Assembly: GCA_030158125.1 (NCBI GenBank)
Contig: JAOATL010000019.1
Span: 62,001 to 126,000, forward strand
Source of the DNA: Limnohabitans sp.
GTDB taxonomy: Bacteria; Pseudomonadota; Gammaproteobacteria; Burkholderiales; Burkholderiaceae_C
Length of the DNA: 64,000 bases
Direction: 5' to 3'
The notes under the pieces are model-generated. The model worked only from the letters and a program-made list of their open reading frames with translations. It did no database searches and was not told the origin of the DNA. The position numbers were made by a program, and so were the translations under genes. Shown here one piece after another: positions 7,922 to 17,755 of this stretch (its first letter is position 1; the number at the start of each line of letters is the position of its first letter).

Positions 7922-10921
7922 ATGCTTTTGGCATATTGCACACTGCCTTCCTCGGTGAAAATAGCTTCTTTATCTTTTTGTGTTGTGACTGTGACTCATT
8001 CCTCCCCCAAGACCCCCGATGTTCAAGCGCTTGATACCTTGACGGGTGGCGCTTTTGCTGCGCAAACATCCGGCGAACGTGCGGCCAAGTTGCGCGATTG
8101 GTTGTTGACTGAGCCTTCGCAAGAAGATTTGCAACACGTCTACAAAGAAATTTCAACGCGTGACAAAGGTGCTGCCAAAGTTTTGCGGGAAAAGTTGGAT
8201 GAGTTAAAGCGCTCGCTCGGCCAAGATGTCTTGGCTTCAGAGTGGGCCGAGCGTGCCAACGCCATGCTGACCGCCAGTCGCTTGAACATTGCCGACGCCA
8301 TGGCTTGGCAACGTGATGCGGCCAAAGCTGGCGCGCCCTTGTCGCGTGAGCCACTGGCCAGTTTGAAAACCCAGCTGGCTGAGAAAATCAAAGCGGTCGA
8401 GGATTTGCAGCACCAAGTGATGGTGCAGCGCGAAACAGCTGTGCTCTTGGCGCAGCGCATTGAGGTCTTGTCGACCAAGAGTTTGAAAGAAGCCGATTCA
8501 GCAAATGAAGCCTTGCAAGCCGATGTGGCAAATTGGCAGCAACAAGCCCATGACCTGACAGAAGAAGCTGCTTGGCAAAGTGTGGATTTGAAATTCCCGC
8601 CCCAGTTGGAGGCATCGCGCCATCAACTCAACAGCGTGTGGGAAGCCTTCGAAGCCGCTTTGTTTCAGGGCAAGGCCGCACGTGACGATGCCAATGAGGC
8701 CATGCCCTCTGTGCCTGTGTGGGCAGAAGAACTGCGTGTGGCGCGGGGCGGTCAACCACTCGTGGCCCCAGTGCCGGCAGTCGCGGCAGTCGCCCATGCC
8801 GAAGCCGCTGACGTGGCGGCTGACGCCGTCGCAGCCGAAGGCAAGCCTGCAAAAACACCCAAACAGAGCAACACCAAAATGGATCCCGCGCAGCGTTTGG
8901 CCTTGCGTGAAGCCGCCAGTCAAGTGGTCACAGGTGCCCTGACTTTGCTGGCAGCCGAGGCCAATGAGGCCCACTTGTTGGCCTTGCGTCAAGCGCTGAA
9001 AGAGCATGGCCGCAACATGGACACCAACATGGATTTAAAAGTCCATGAAGCCCTGATTGCTGCCGGCGATGCCGAGGGCTGGCAGCGTCACGTGGCCGAC
9101 CAGTCGCGCATGGCATTGGTCTTGAAAGCAGAAGCGCTCTTCAAGAAAGTGCCTGTCAAGACAGAAGACCAGCCTGTAGAGGCCGTGGCGGCACAAGATG
9201 TTGCAGATGTTGATGCAACTGTGCCAGTAGCCGAAGAATCCAAAGAACCCAAAGAAGTGTTCCACCTCGAGCCCGTATTGGGTGGTCGCAAGATGCAAGA
9301 AGCCTTGCGACAGCTGCGTGAAGAGTGGAAGCAAGCCGATCAAGGTGGCTTGCCCAATCACGCTTTGTGGAAGCGCTTTGATGCCGCCTGCAACAATGCC
9401 TACAAAGTGGTTCAAACATGGCTCGACAAAATCAAACACGAAGCCACTGAGCACCGTGCACAACGCTTGGCCCTCATTGAAGAAGTCAAAAATTGGGGCG
9501 AGGCCAATGCGCAAAATGCCGATTGGCGCGCCCACCTTCGGGCCTTGCATCAGTTTGGCGATCGTTGGCGCAATGCCGGACATCTCAGTGAAAAAGCATT
9601 TGCAGAATTGCAGCCTCTTTGGAAGCAAGCGCTGCATGCTGCTGCCGCACCCCTTGAAGCTGCGCAAAAAGCCAGTACGGCGCGCCGTCAAGCCCTCATT
9701 GCCGAAGCCGAGCAGTTGGGGGCAGCACCTTTGCTGCGCGTTGATGCCGTCAAGGCTTTGCAGCACAACTGGCAAGCCGAAGCGCAAAGCGTGCCCATGG
9801 ACCGCCGCATCGAGCAAAAAATGTGGGAGGCCTTCCGCAAGCCTTTGGATGAAGCTTTCAGTCGCAAAACCAATTCACGTGAACACGCGGCCTCTGCCCC
9901 GATGTCTGCGCACGATCGTTTGGTGCTCGATGCATCCAACGCCTTGAAGGCTGCCAATGCCTCTGGCGATGTACAAAAAATCAAGGCTGCCATGGCCGCT
10001 TTGGATGCGGCCATCAAAGGTCAAGCCAAGGCTGTGGCAGCAGAGGCCGCAGCACCTGTTGTTGCAGCCTCTGAAGAATCAAGCCCTCAAACAAGCCCTC
10101 AAACAAACCCTCAAACAAACCCTCAAACAACTGAGCCTGCAGCCGCCGAAGTCGTCGCAGTGGCAGCCCCAATTGCTGAAGAATCAGCTGCACCAGCCGA
10201 TGTCGCGCCCTCCGAAGAGTCCGCGGCAGCTAAACCTGTCGAAGCACCCAAACCCGCGCGTCCATTGGTCGCCATGCGCGGTGATGACCGTCCTGGTCAA
10301 AAGAAATCGGTGCCTGCACCAGCGGGTCGCCCTGGTGATCGACGCGATGGCAAAGGTGGTCCGCGTGGCGACAAGCCTGGCTTTGGTGACAAAACCGGTG
10401 GCCGTTTCGACCGTGGTGACCGTGCTGACAGAGGTGATCGATTTGAGCGTGAAGACCGCGGTCCACGTTTGAGCGATGCTGCTTTTAGAGCGCAGCGCGA
10501 TGCCAAAGAACATGCCGAAATGGCGCTCAGAAAGTTGGCGGCCCAAGCCCACGGAGAGTCATTGACGCATCTGCTGACGGCATGGGAAAAGCGACAAGCC
10601 GATCTGGTACCTACAGCACAAGAGTTGGGCCGCAACGTCAATGCGCCTGCACGTGCCGCTTGGTCTCAAGCGGTCAGTCAAGCGCCGGCTGCATCTGCCG
10701 GCGAAGCCATCTTGCGTTTGGAAATGGCGGCTGAAGTGCCTACGCCTGCTGAGAATTTGAACGAGCGCCGGGCACTGCAATTGCAGTTGCTCACACGCAA
10801 AAATCAACCGGGTCCGCAAGAGACTTGGGCGTTAGATGTCACCGCCGTGTTGTCTTCAGCGCACGATGCCAAGGTGGCGCGCCGTTTGCAAAACGCTTTG
10901 AAGAACTTGCTGCGTCGTTGA
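7922..10921 (+). CDS. Large DUF349 repeat protein
   Basis: A protein of up to 999 residues, mostly helical and charged, with several DUF349-type segments recognisable by repeated W-(x)n-W patterns such as REEWKQADQGG, DWRAHLRALHQFGDRWRNAG and VKALQHNWQAEA. It contains a Pro-Gln-Thr repeat near residue 725 and an Arg/Gly/Asp-rich tract near 820-850 (DRGDRADRGDRFER) that may bind nucleic acid. Function is unknown. The first 23 codons look non-coding; a GTG at 7991 (MTHSSPKTPDVQAL) may be the real start. No operon partner is evident. Confidence 0.8.
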   Translation: MLLAYCTLPSSVKIASLSFCVVTVTHSSPKTPDVQALDTLTGGAFAAQTSGERAAKLRDWLLTEPSQEDLQHVYKEISTRDKGAAKVLREKLDELKRSLGQDVLASEWAERANAMLTASRLNIADAMAWQRDAAKAGAPLSREPLASLKTQLAEKIKAVEDLQHQVMVQRETAVLLAQRIEVLSTKSLKEADSANEALQADVANWQQQAHDLTEEAAWQSVDLKFPPQLEASRHQLNSVWEAFEAALFQGKAARDDANEAMPSVPVWAEELRVARGGQPLVAPVPAVAAVAHAEAADVAADAVAAEGKPAKTPKQSNTKMDPAQRLALREAASQVVTGALTLLAAEANEAHLLALRQALKEHGRNMDTNMDLKVHEALIAAGDAEGWQRHVADQSRMALVLKAEALFKKVPVKTEDQPVEAVAAQDVADVDATVPVAEESKEPKEVFHLEPVLGGRKMQEALRQLREEWKQADQGGLPNHALWKRFDAACNNAYKVVQTWLDKIKHEATEHRAQRLALIEEVKNWGEANAQNADWRAHLRALHQFGDRWRNAGHLSEKAFAELQPLWKQALHAAAAPLEAAQKASTARRQALIAEAEQLGAAPLLRVDAVKALQHNWQAEAQSVPMDRRIEQKMWEAFRKPLDEAFSRKTNSREHAASAPMSAHDRLVLDASNALKAANASGDVQKIKAAMAALDAAIKGQAKAVAAEAAAPVVAASEESSPQTSPQTNPQTNPQTTEPAAAEVVAVAAPIAEESAAPADVAPSEESAAAKPVEAPKPARPLVAMRGDDRPGQKKSVPAPAGRPGDRRDGKGGPRGDKPGFGDKTGGRFDRGDRADRGDRFEREDRGPRLSDAAFRAQRDAKEHAEMALRKLAAQAHGESLTHLLTAWEKRQADLVPTAQELGRNVNAPARAAWSQAVSQAPAASAGEAILRLEMAAEVPTPAENLNERRALQLQLLTRKNQPGPQETWALDVTAVLSSAHDAKVARRLQNALKNLLRR
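10084..10131 (+). repeat. Four tandem 12-bp units inside the DUF349 gene
   Basis: Four near-perfect copies of CCCTCAAACAAN in frame, encoding a Pro-Gln-Thr-Asn/Ser repeat. As the unit is a multiple of three, copy number could change by slippage without breaking the frame. Confidence 0.9.
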
Positions 10922-10941
10922 TTTGAAAGGCCTGGCGGCCT

Positions 10942-11727
10942 TCAAGTCAGCAGCTTGATGCGTTCAACCTGTCCCGCAGCATGCCAACGCAAAACTTCTG
11001 CCCGAGGTTTTGCGTTTTGGACATCCCAGTCACTCAGCACAAGGCGTTTTAAATTGAGAGCGCCTGGCAATACATGGTCCGCGGGTCGGTGGGTGTGGCC
11101 ATGCAGTAAGCAAGAGCACCCCGATTGTGTCAATGCTGTAGTGGCCCAGACAGGGTCTACATCAGCATACACCGCATCAGGATTGCGCTTGTGCTGTTGG
11201 CTTTGCGCGCGCAGCTGGCGGGCAATTTCTTCTCGTTCTGCCAAGGGCTTGGCTAAAAAAATGTGTTGCCAGTCGGGGTGTCTCACCATGCGCCTGAAGG
11301 CTTGGTAATCGACATCGTCCAGGCAGCCTTCATCGCCGTGTGACAACAACCAAGCTTGCGATGCAAAGCGCAAGATGGTGGGATCTTGCAAGTTGTGAAC
11401 ATGGCATGCGCTTAAAAAATCAGTGCCCACCAAGAAATCGCGGTTGCCTCGCATAAAGGCAACATGCCGTTGCTGTGCGCAGTCTTTTAAAACGGCAGCA
11501 CATTGTTGCAAAAAGCTGTGCTGTGCGGCAGCATCATCGCCCACCCAAACTTCAAACAAATCGCCCAGCACAAATACCGCATCGGCCATGGTGCTATGCA
11601 TGTAGCGCTGCCACACGTCAAATGTGGCAGGGTCTTTTTCCTGCAAGTGCAGGTCTGAAATGAAATCAACCGTGCGCCAGTTTTCAGGTGCTTCAAACAC
11701 CGGAAACGGCAACACGCTTGTTGTCAT
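10942..11727 (-). CDS. lpxH: UDP-2,3-diacylglucosamine diphosphatase LpxH
   Basis: LpxH hydrolyses UDP-2,3-diacylglucosamine to lipid X in lipid A synthesis, at the inner face of the membrane. The calcineurin-like metal motifs are all present: SDLHL (24-28), LGDLFEVWVGDD (54-65), MRGNRDF, LLSHGDEG and a final LLHGHTHRPAD. The protein has 261 residues, slightly longer than E. coli LpxH. The usual HGDxLCTDD is changed to HGDEGCLDD, a modest variation. It is the last gene of a minus-strand group TPR-ppiA-ppiB-lpxH; ppiB ends 28 bases upstream. Confidence 0.93.
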   Translation of the reverse strand: MTTSVLPFPVFEAPENWRTVDFISDLHLQEKDPATFDVWQRYMHSTMADAVFVLGDLFEVWVGDDAAAQHSFLQQCAAVLKDCAQQRHVAFMRGNRDFLVGTDFLSACHVHNLQDPTILRFASQAWLLSHGDEGCLDDVDYQAFRRMVRHPDWQHIFLAKPLAEREEIARQLRAQSQQHKRNPDAVYADVDPVWATTALTQSGCSCLLHGHTHRPADHVLPGALNLKRLVLSDWDVQNAKPRAEVLRWHAAGQVERIKLLT

Positions 11728-11755
11728 GAAACAGGATCAACAGGCGGCGTGGGAA

Positions 11756-12262
11756 TTAAAGCGCCACAGCCTTTTCAATGATCACAGCCTCTTTTGGCAC
11801 GTCGTCATGGAAACCATTGCGACCTGTTTTAACGCCTTCGATGGCATCCACAATGTCGTTGCCAGACACAACATGGCCAAACACGGCGTAGCCCCAGCCT
11901 TGCAGGGAGGGTGCTGTGTGGTTCAAGAACTCGTTGTCTGCCGTGTTGATGAAAAACTGGGCCGTGGCGGAGTGGGGCGCCTGTGTCCGCGCCATGGCCA
12001 AGGTGTACTTCTTGTTTTTCAAACCGTTATTGGCTTCGTTTTGAATGGCTGCATCTGAATGCTTTTGTTCCATGTTGGGTTCAAAGCCGCCGCCCTGAAT
12101 CATGAAGCCAGGAATCACACGGTGAAAAATGGTGTTGTTGTAATGGCCCTTGTTCACGTAGTGCAAAAAGTTCTCAGCACTCAAAGGCGCTTTTTCAGCA
12201 TCGAGTTCGATGAGGATGACGCCTTTGCCGGCGATGTGGAGTTCGACTTGAGGATTGCTCAT
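11756..12262 (-). CDS. ppiB: Cytoplasmic peptidyl-prolyl isomerase (cyclophilin B type)
   Basis: A 168-residue cyclophilin without a signal peptide. Signature segments are [18 protein letters not shown] and the later [11 protein letters not shown] and [10 protein letters not shown]. It accelerates cis-trans isomerisation of proline peptide bonds. It starts 2 bases after the stop of the ppiA-type gene, so the two are cotranscribed, and the paralogues share most motifs. Confidence 0.95.
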   Translation of the reverse strand: MSNPQVELHIAGKGVILIELDAEKAPLSAENFLHYVNKGHYNNTIFHRVIPGFMIQGGGFEPNMEQKHSDAAIQNEANNGLKNKKYTLAMARTQAPHSATAQFFINTADNEFLNHTAPSLQGWGYAVFGHVVSGNDIVDAIEGVKTGRNGFHDDVPKEAVIIEKAVAL

Positions 12263-12264
12263 TT

Positions 12265-12957
12265 TTATTGCACCAAAGTGATTGAAAGAATAGTGATGGG
12301 TGTTTTGGGAACGTCGGTTCTAAAAGGACCGCCCATGCCCGTTGGGGTTGTTCGGATTTTATTCACAACATCCATGCCGGCTGTGACTTTGCCAAAAACC
12401 GTATAACCAAAAAGTTGTAGGGCATTGAGTAAGTTTTCGCGCGGCACGTTTTCGTAGACCTGACCCCGGTACTCGAAACGCTTCACGGGGTCGCCATCAG
12501 GGATGGGCGTGGGATCTAAGAAGGCGTTGTCGACTGTGTTGATGAAAAATTGGGCTGTGGCCGAGTGCGGGTCGTTGGTCCGAGCCATCGCCAAATAGCC
12601 GGTTTGGTTTTTAAGGCCAGCCGTCATGGCTTGACGGCCCTCGTGCTGAATTGGGGCACGCATGCTTCGTTCTTTGTATTGCGCATCGTAGCCACCGCCT
12701 TGAATCATGAAGTTGGGAATGACGCGGTGAAAAATAGTGCCATCGTAATGTTTGTCTTTGACGTATTGCAGAAAGTTGGCCACGGTTTTAGGGGCCTTGT
12801 CGGGATAGAGTTCAATCAAAATGTCACCTTGATTGGTGGCAATCTTGAGCTTGGGCGCATCTTGTGTTTGGCCAATTGCAGGCATGCAAAGGGCCGCAGA
12901 CAAAGCCAGAGTGCTGAAGAAATTCAAGCAGTGGCGGCGCAAAAGGTTTGTGGTCAT
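12265..12957 (-). CDS. ppiA: Periplasmic peptidyl-prolyl isomerase (cyclophilin A type)
   Basis: The ORF track starts at 13032, inside the preceding gene; the ATG at 12957 gives a clear signal peptide ([10 protein letters not shown], then [18 protein letters not shown]) followed by the mature cyclophilin. Motifs [17 protein letters not shown] and [11 protein letters not shown] are present. The 230-residue protein has a family insertion ([19 protein letters not shown]) between the core strands. It begins 4 bases after the TPR gene stop and ends 2 bases before ppiB, forming one operon. Confidence 0.93.
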   Translation of the reverse strand: MTTNLLRRHCLNFFSTLALSAALCMPAIGQTQDAPKLKIATNQGDILIELYPDKAPKTVANFLQYVKDKHYDGTIFHRVIPNFMIQGGGYDAQYKERSMRAPIQHEGRQAMTAGLKNQTGYLAMARTNDPHSATAQFFINTVDNAFLDPTPIPDGDPVKRFEYRGQVYENVPRENLLNALQLFGYTVFGKVTAGMDVVNKIRTTPTGMGGPFRTDVPKTPITILSITLVQ

Positions 12958-12961
12958 GTCA

Positions 12962-13498
12962 TCAACGCAAAGTGCGGGTGTTGGTAGAGGTGGTGGTTTC
13001 CGCAGAAGGTGGCGGCAATGGCAACTGGCCATTGCCGTTAGCGGCCATGCTCGCTTGACGGTAGGCTAGCTTCGCCAATGCCGTGTAAACGTCACCCAAG
13101 TTTTGCAAGGCAATTTTGTAATTTGGGCGAGCGTGAATGGCCGATTGCAAAGCCGCAACGGCTGCTTCCAACTGGCCTTGAGCTGCCAACAGCACGCCTA
13201 AATTGTTGTAGGGCTCGGGCAATTCAGGAAACTCTTGAATCAGGCCTTGCAGCATCGCGATGGCGTCTTGTGGCTTGCCCTGGCCGGCCAAAATTTGACT
13301 GGACATCAAGCGCCATTGAGGTGAGTCCGCGCTTTTGGGATTCTGTTGAGCAGCACTTTGCAGGCGTTGCTGTGCCACAGCCCATTGCTTGTTTTGAATC
13401 AATTCTTCAAGTTCGGCAGTCGCGTCTGCCCAAGCGGCACTGCAAAAAACGCAGAGCAGAAGCGGCAAAACGCGGGTGAGAACCCTTTGAATCGGCAT
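12962..13498 (-). CDS. Exported tetratricopeptide-repeat protein
   Basis: A 178-residue protein from the ATG at 13498 (the track opens at a GTG at 13531). It has a signal peptide ([24 protein letters not shown]) followed by TPR motifs, clearest at [20 protein letters not shown] and the following [19 protein letters not shown]. It is first in the TPR-ppiA-ppiB-lpxH group. TPR proteins mediate protein contacts in the periplasm; no specific partner can be named. Confidence 0.85.
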   Translation of the reverse strand: MPIQRVLTRVLPLLLCVFCSAAWADATAELEELIQNKQWAVAQQRLQSAAQQNPKSADSPQWRLMSSQILAGQGKPQDAIAMLQGLIQEFPELPEPYNNLGVLLAAQGQLEAAVAALQSAIHARPNYKIALQNLGDVYTALAKLAYRQASMAANGNGQLPLPPPSAETTTSTNTRTLR

Positions 13499-13551
13499 AT
13501 TGAGTGGCTTTAGGCGGTAAAAAGGCGTCACGGACTGCTCAAAAAGAGGCT

Positions 13552-13580
13552 TTGTCAGTGACTTATTTGGGCCTTATACT
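13552..13580 (+). promoter_or_regulatory. Sigma-70-type promoter for cysS
   Basis: TTGTCA at 13552 and TATACT at 13575 are separated by exactly 17 bases, matching the sigma-70 consensus well. Transcription would start near 13587, about 90 bases before the cysS ATG. Confidence 0.65.
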
Positions 13581-13632
13581 GGGGCAAATTGTAACGGAGA
13601 CCTTGCGTCCAGGTCGTCCTTCTTACGTCAAT

Positions 13633-13651
13633 GGGGCTGAGGCCCCTTTTT
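13633..13651 (+). terminator. Terminator-like hairpin in the cysS leader
   Basis: GGGGC-TGAG-GCCCC followed by five T residues lies between the predicted cysS promoter and the cysS start. An upstream short hairpin (GACCT/AGGTC) precedes it. It could work as an attenuator of cysS or be a weak terminator of upstream transcription. Confidence 0.5.
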
Positions 13652-13678
13652 GCACCCAAACAACAAAAACAGTTATTC

Positions 13679-15055
13679 ATGAGCTTGCGCATTTACAACA
13701 CGCTCTCCCGTGCCATTGCCGATTTTTCGCCCCTTGAGGCGGGTCACGTTCGCATGTACGTTTGCGGCATGACCGTGTATGACCTCTGTCATGTGGGGCA
13801 CGCGCGTTCCAATGTGGCCTTTGATGTGGTTCAGCGCTGGCTCAAAGCCAGTGGCTACAAGGTGACGCACATTCGCAACATCACCGACATTGACGACAAG
13901 ATCATCAAGCGCGCCGTAGAGAATGGCGAAACCATTCGTGCGCTCACAGACCGCATGATCGAAGCCATGCACGCCGACTTTGACGCCCTGGGCATTGCCC
14001 GTCCCACAGCCGAGCCGCGCGCAACCGAATTTGTGCCGCAAATGCTCAGCATGATTGGTACCCTTGAAGAAAAGGGCCTGGCCTACCGCACCCCTCAAGG
14101 GGATGTGAACTATGCCGTGCGCAAGTTCCCAGGTTACGGCAAGCTCTCGGGCAAGTCACTCGACGAATTGCATGCCGGCGAACGCGTGGCCGTGCTCGAT
14201 GGCAAAGACGACCCGCTCGACTTCGTGTTGTGGAAGGGCGCTAAAGCGTCTGAGCCCGCCGATGTGAAGTGGGACAGCGCCTTTGGCCCTGGCCGCCCGG
14301 GTTGGCACATTGAGTGCTCGGCCATGGCCTGCCAAATGCTGGGCAACAGCTTTGACATTCACGCCGGTGGTGCCGACTTGCAGTTCCCACACCACGAAAA
14401 CGAAATTGCCCAAAGCGAAGGCGCCACAGGTCAGCAGTTTGCGCATTTTTGGATGCACAACGGCTTCATCAATGTGGACAACGAAAAGATGTCCAAAAGC
14501 TTGGGCAACTTCTTCACCATCCGTGATGTGCTCAAGGCGTTTGATGCCGAAACCGTGCGCTTCTTCTTGGTCCGCAGTCACTACCGCACGCCTTTGAATT
14601 ATTCTGACGTGCATTTGAACGATGCGCGCGGTGGCTTGAAACGTCTGTACACTGCCTTGCAGGCCGTTGTACCTCACGATGTGCAAATTGATTGGGCCAC
14701 CCCCTATGCCGCACGCTTCAAAGCGGCCATGGACGAAGACTTTGGCACGCCCGAAGCTGTGGCCGTGCTGTTCGATTTGGCGGGCGAGGTTAATCGCAGC
14801 AAGTCGGCAGAACAAGCCGGTTTGTTAAAAGCCTTGGGCGGCATTTTGGGTATTTTGCAAACTGATCCTGTGGCCTACTTGCAGGCGGGTGCTGGTTTGG
14901 ACGAGGCGGCCATTCAGGCCCACATTCAAGCGCGTGCCGATGCCAAGGCCGCTAAAAACTTTGCAGAAGCCGATCGCATTCGCAAACTTTTGCTAGAGCA
15001 GGGCATTGTGCTCAAAGACTCTGCAGCAGGCACCACGTGGGAAGCGTCTCAATGA
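13679..15055 (+). CDS. cysS: Cysteinyl-tRNA synthetase
   Basis: CysS charges tRNA-Cys. I start at the ATG at 13679 ([11 protein letters not shown]), 16 codons after the track start, because it matches the family N-terminus; length is then 458 residues. The class I signature is HVGHARS in [16 protein letters not shown], the KMSKS loop is intact ([13 protein letters not shown]), and zinc ligands are seen in [12 protein letters not shown] and [12 protein letters not shown]. The stop overlaps the next gene by 4 bases. A candidate attenuator sits in the leader. Confidence 0.97.
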   Translation: MSLRIYNTLSRAIADFSPLEAGHVRMYVCGMTVYDLCHVGHARSNVAFDVVQRWLKASGYKVTHIRNITDIDDKIIKRAVENGETIRALTDRMIEAMHADFDALGIARPTAEPRATEFVPQMLSMIGTLEEKGLAYRTPQGDVNYAVRKFPGYGKLSGKSLDELHAGERVAVLDGKDDPLDFVLWKGAKASEPADVKWDSAFGPGRPGWHIECSAMACQMLGNSFDIHAGGADLQFPHHENEIAQSEGATGQQFAHFWMHNGFINVDNEKMSKSLGNFFTIRDVLKAFDAETVRFFLVRSHYRTPLNYSDVHLNDARGGLKRLYTALQAVVPHDVQIDWATPYAARFKAAMDEDFGTPEAVAVLFDLAGEVNRSKSAEQAGLLKALGGILGILQTDPVAYLQAGAGLDEAAIQAHIQARADAKAAKNFAEADRIRKLLLEQGIVLKDSAAGTTWEASQ

Positions 15056-15690
15056 GCAAAGCTGACGAGGTCATGACGCCCGAATATTGGACAGCTGCCT
15101 GTGCGCATCTGTCTAAAAAAGACCGGGTCATGAAGCGCCTCATTCCCCAGTTTGGCGATGCTTGTTTGGTCTCGCGTGGCGATGCCTTTGTCACACTGGC
15201 GCGCAGCATCGTGGGTCAACAAATTTCAGTCAAGGCCGCGCAATCGGTTTGGAACAAGTTTGCCGCTTTGAGTAAAAAAATCACGCCAGCCGGCGTGCTC
15301 AAGCTCAAGGTAGATGACATGCGCGCAGCAGGCCTGTCCGCGCGCAAAGTAGAGTACCTGGTCGACCTGGCCTTGCACTTTCATGGCAAAACCGTGCATG
15401 TCAAAGAATGGCAAAGCATGGACGATGAAGCCATCATTGCCGAGTTGGTAGCCATTCGCGGCATTGGCCGGTGGACGGCCGAGATGTTTTTAATCTTCCA
15501 CCTGATGCGTCCCAACATCTTGCCGCTCGACGATGTGGGCTTGATCAATGGCATCAGCAAGAACTATTTTTCAGGCGAACCCGTGAGTCGCAGCGATGCG
15601 CGCGAAGTGGCCCAAGCCTGGCAACCCTACAGTACTGTTGCAACTTGGTATATTTGGCGGTCGCTCGACCCGCTACCGGTTGAGTATTGA
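15052..15690 (+). CDS. DNA-3-methyladenine glycosylase II family protein
   Basis: A 212-residue HhH-GPD glycosylase, related to AlkA, that excises alkylated purines in base excision repair. The helix-hairpin-helix is [12 protein letters not shown] and the catalytic aspartate is in [10 protein letters not shown]. There is no C-terminal iron-sulfur cluster, as expected for this subfamily. I take the ATG at 15052, which overlaps the cysS stop (ATGA), over the earlier ATG at 15037. The gene leads directly into accA, whose ribosome site lies just after its stop. Confidence 0.92.
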   Translation: MSKADEVMTPEYWTAACAHLSKKDRVMKRLIPQFGDACLVSRGDAFVTLARSIVGQQISVKAAQSVWNKFAALSKKITPAGVLKLKVDDMRAAGLSARKVEYLVDLALHFHGKTVHVKEWQSMDDEAIIAELVAIRGIGRWTAEMFLIFHLMRPNILPLDDVGLINGISKNYFSGEPVSRSDAREVAQAWQPYSTVATWYIWRSLDPLPVEY

Positions 15691-15711
15691 GATCGATAAA
15701 GGAGGCCCATT

Positions 15712-16686
15712 TTGGCCAAACGCACATTCCTAGACTTTGAGCAGCCCGTTGCGGAACTTGAAGGCAAAATTGAAGAACTTCGCTACGTGCAAAGCGAATC
15801 AGCCGTTGACATTTCCGAGGAAATTGACCAGCTCAGTAAAAAGAGCCACCAGCTGACCAAAGACATTTATTCGGACTTGACGTCTTGGCAAATTACCAAA
15901 ATTGCCCGTCACCCCGAGCGTCCTTACACCATGGATTACATCCGTGAAATTTTCACAGACTTTGTGGAAATGCACGGTGACCGTCACTTTGCCGACGATC
16001 TTTCCATTGTGGGGGGCTTGGCCCGTTTCAATGGTTCGCCTTGCATGGTCTTGGGCCATCAAAAAGGTCGTGACACCAAAGAGCGTACACAGCGTAACTT
16101 TGGCATGAGCAAACCAGAGGGCTATCGCAAAGCTTTGCGCCTCATGAAGACTGCCGAAAAATTCAAACTGCCCGTTTTCACCTTTGTGGACACACCGGGC
16201 GCGTACCCCGGCATTGATGCCGAGGAGCGCAGCCAGTCTGAGGCCATTGGCCGCAACATCTTTGAAATGGCGCAACTCGAAGTGCCCATCATCACCACCA
16301 TCATTGGTGAAGGTGGCTCGGGCGGTGCCTTGGCCATTTCCGTGGCCGACTCGGTGCTCATGCTGCAATACGCCGTGTACTCGGTCATCAGCCCTGAAGG
16401 TTGTGCGTCCATTTTATGGAAAACCTCCGAAAAGGCCGAAGAAGCTGCAGAGGCTTTGGGCATCACGGCGCATCGTCTGAAGGCCCTCAACTTGGTCGAC
16501 AAAATTGTGAACGAGCCTGTGGGTGGCGCTCACCGTGACCATGCGCAGATGGCGGCATTCCTCAAGCGCGCTTTGGGCGATGCATGGCGCCAAGTGACGG
16601 ATTTGAAACCCAAAGAATTGGTCGAGCGTCGCTACGAGCGCTTGCAAAGCTATGGCCGTTTCACCGACACCAAGGCTAGCAAATAA
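15712..16686 (+). CDS. accA: Acetyl-CoA carboxylase carboxyltransferase subunit alpha
   Basis: AccA forms the carboxyltransferase with AccD and passes the carboxyl group from biotin to acetyl-CoA, giving malonyl-CoA for fatty acid synthesis. The 324-residue protein shows [19 protein letters not shown]-type [13 protein letters not shown], the crotonase-fold [16 protein letters not shown] and [10 protein letters not shown]. The start is a TTG at 15712, supported by a very strong AAAGGAGG a few bases upstream; no ATG fits. The downstream tilS frame overlaps its end. Confidence 0.97.
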   Translation: MAKRTFLDFEQPVAELEGKIEELRYVQSESAVDISEEIDQLSKKSHQLTKDIYSDLTSWQITKIARHPERPYTMDYIREIFTDFVEMHGDRHFADDLSIVGGLARFNGSPCMVLGHQKGRDTKERTQRNFGMSKPEGYRKALRLMKTAEKFKLPVFTFVDTPGAYPGIDAEERSQSEAIGRNIFEMAQLEVPIITTIIGEGGSGGALAISVADSVLMLQYAVYSVISPEGCASILWKTSEKAEEAAEALGITAHRLKALNLVDKIVNEPVGGAHRDHAQMAAFLKRALGDAWRQVTDLKPKELVERRYERLQSYGRFTDTKASK

Positions 16687-17671
16687 GTCAGTCAACAAGC
16701 CAGCAACCACTTCAGTGAGAAGCGTCAGCTTGCTGCCGTCCAACTTTCAGCCTTCTTTGCCCTTGGCCGTTGCGTTCAGCGGCGGCGCCGACTCCACCGC
16801 CTTGCTGCTGGCCTGCGTTCAGCAGTGGCCGGGACAGGTGAGGGCCATTCACATACACCATGGCTTGCAAGCGGCTGCCGATCAATTTGCAAGCCATTGC
16901 CAGCGGTTATGTGATCAACTGCAAGTGCCATTGGTGCAATGCAAAGTCAATGCCCAACATGCTGCAGGGCAGAGCCCTGAGGATGCGGCCAGACGGGCAC
17001 GTTACGCGGCACTGAGCGACGCAGTTCGCACGCATCCCAATTTGCAAGGTGTGGCGGCAATTGCTTTGGCCCAGCACGCAGACGACCAAGTCGAAACCTT
17101 GTTGCTGGCGCTGTCACGTGGGGCTGGAATGCCCGGCTTGGCCAGCATGCCAGCACAGTGGATGCGCGATGGCCTGCAGTGGCATCGCCCCTTGTTGAAA
17201 GTGCCGGGCTCCCATTTGCGTGAGTACCTTGTTGATGCGCAAGTGGCTTGGATGGAAGACCCCACCAACCAAGATGAACAGTTCACCCGCAACCGCATTC
17301 GTGCGCAATTGCTGCCTGCTTTAGAGCGTTCATTCCCGCAGTTCAGAGGCACCTTTGCACGCAGCGCTTCGCACGCCGCTGAGGCACAACAAATTTTGGA
17401 CGAGGTGGCTGCAGCCGATTTGCAAGGCGTCTTGTCAGATGGCCTGCCCAGCATCAGATCCTTGCAAGGCTTAAGTCCTGCAAGGCAGTCTTTGGTGCTA
17501 CGGCATTGGTTGAAAGTGCAGCACCAAACCACGCCCAGCACCGTTCAGTTGGCCGAGTTGCTGTCGCAAATTGCGGCGTGCACCACGCGTGGTCATCAAA
17601 TGCATTTGAAGGTGGGGCGTGGTCATGTGCGTCGCGATGGACAGGTTTTGACCTGGGCGGCTGAGGACTAG
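16652..17671 (+). CDS. tilS: tRNA(Ile)-lysidine synthase
   Basis: TilS modifies C34 of the CAU-anticodon tRNA-Ile to lysidine, so that AUA is read. The PP-loop motif is [12 protein letters not shown] near residue 44, followed by IHHGLQ and the conserved ARYAAL and [10 protein letters not shown] segments. The ATG at 16652 lies within the end of accA; a GTG at 16715 is an alternative that removes a poorly conserved N-terminus. Length (up to 339 residues) is on the short side, as in many betaproteobacteria. Confidence 0.93.
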   Translation: MAVSPTPRLANKSVNKPATTSVRSVSLLPSNFQPSLPLAVAFSGGADSTALLLACVQQWPGQVRAIHIHHGLQAAADQFASHCQRLCDQLQVPLVQCKVNAQHAAGQSPEDAARRARYAALSDAVRTHPNLQGVAAIALAQHADDQVETLLLALSRGAGMPGLASMPAQWMRDGLQWHRPLLKVPGSHLREYLVDAQVAWMEDPTNQDEQFTRNRIRAQLLPALERSFPQFRGTFARSASHAAEAQQILDEVAAADLQGVLSDGLPSIRSLQGLSPARQSLVLRHWLKVQHQTTPSTVQLAELLSQIAACTTRGHQMHLKVGRGHVRRDGQVLTWAAED

Positions 17672-17755
17672 CCTCTAAAAAACCCCTCAAATTCAGGGTT
17701 CTCCCGGGTACAATCATTGGGTTTTGCTGAAATTTCCCTTTTATAACTTTTAAAA

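Noticed and set aside
8498-9817. Long minus-strand ORFs inside the DUF349 gene
   Set aside because: They are shadow frames of a GC-rich coding gene without recognisable domains.
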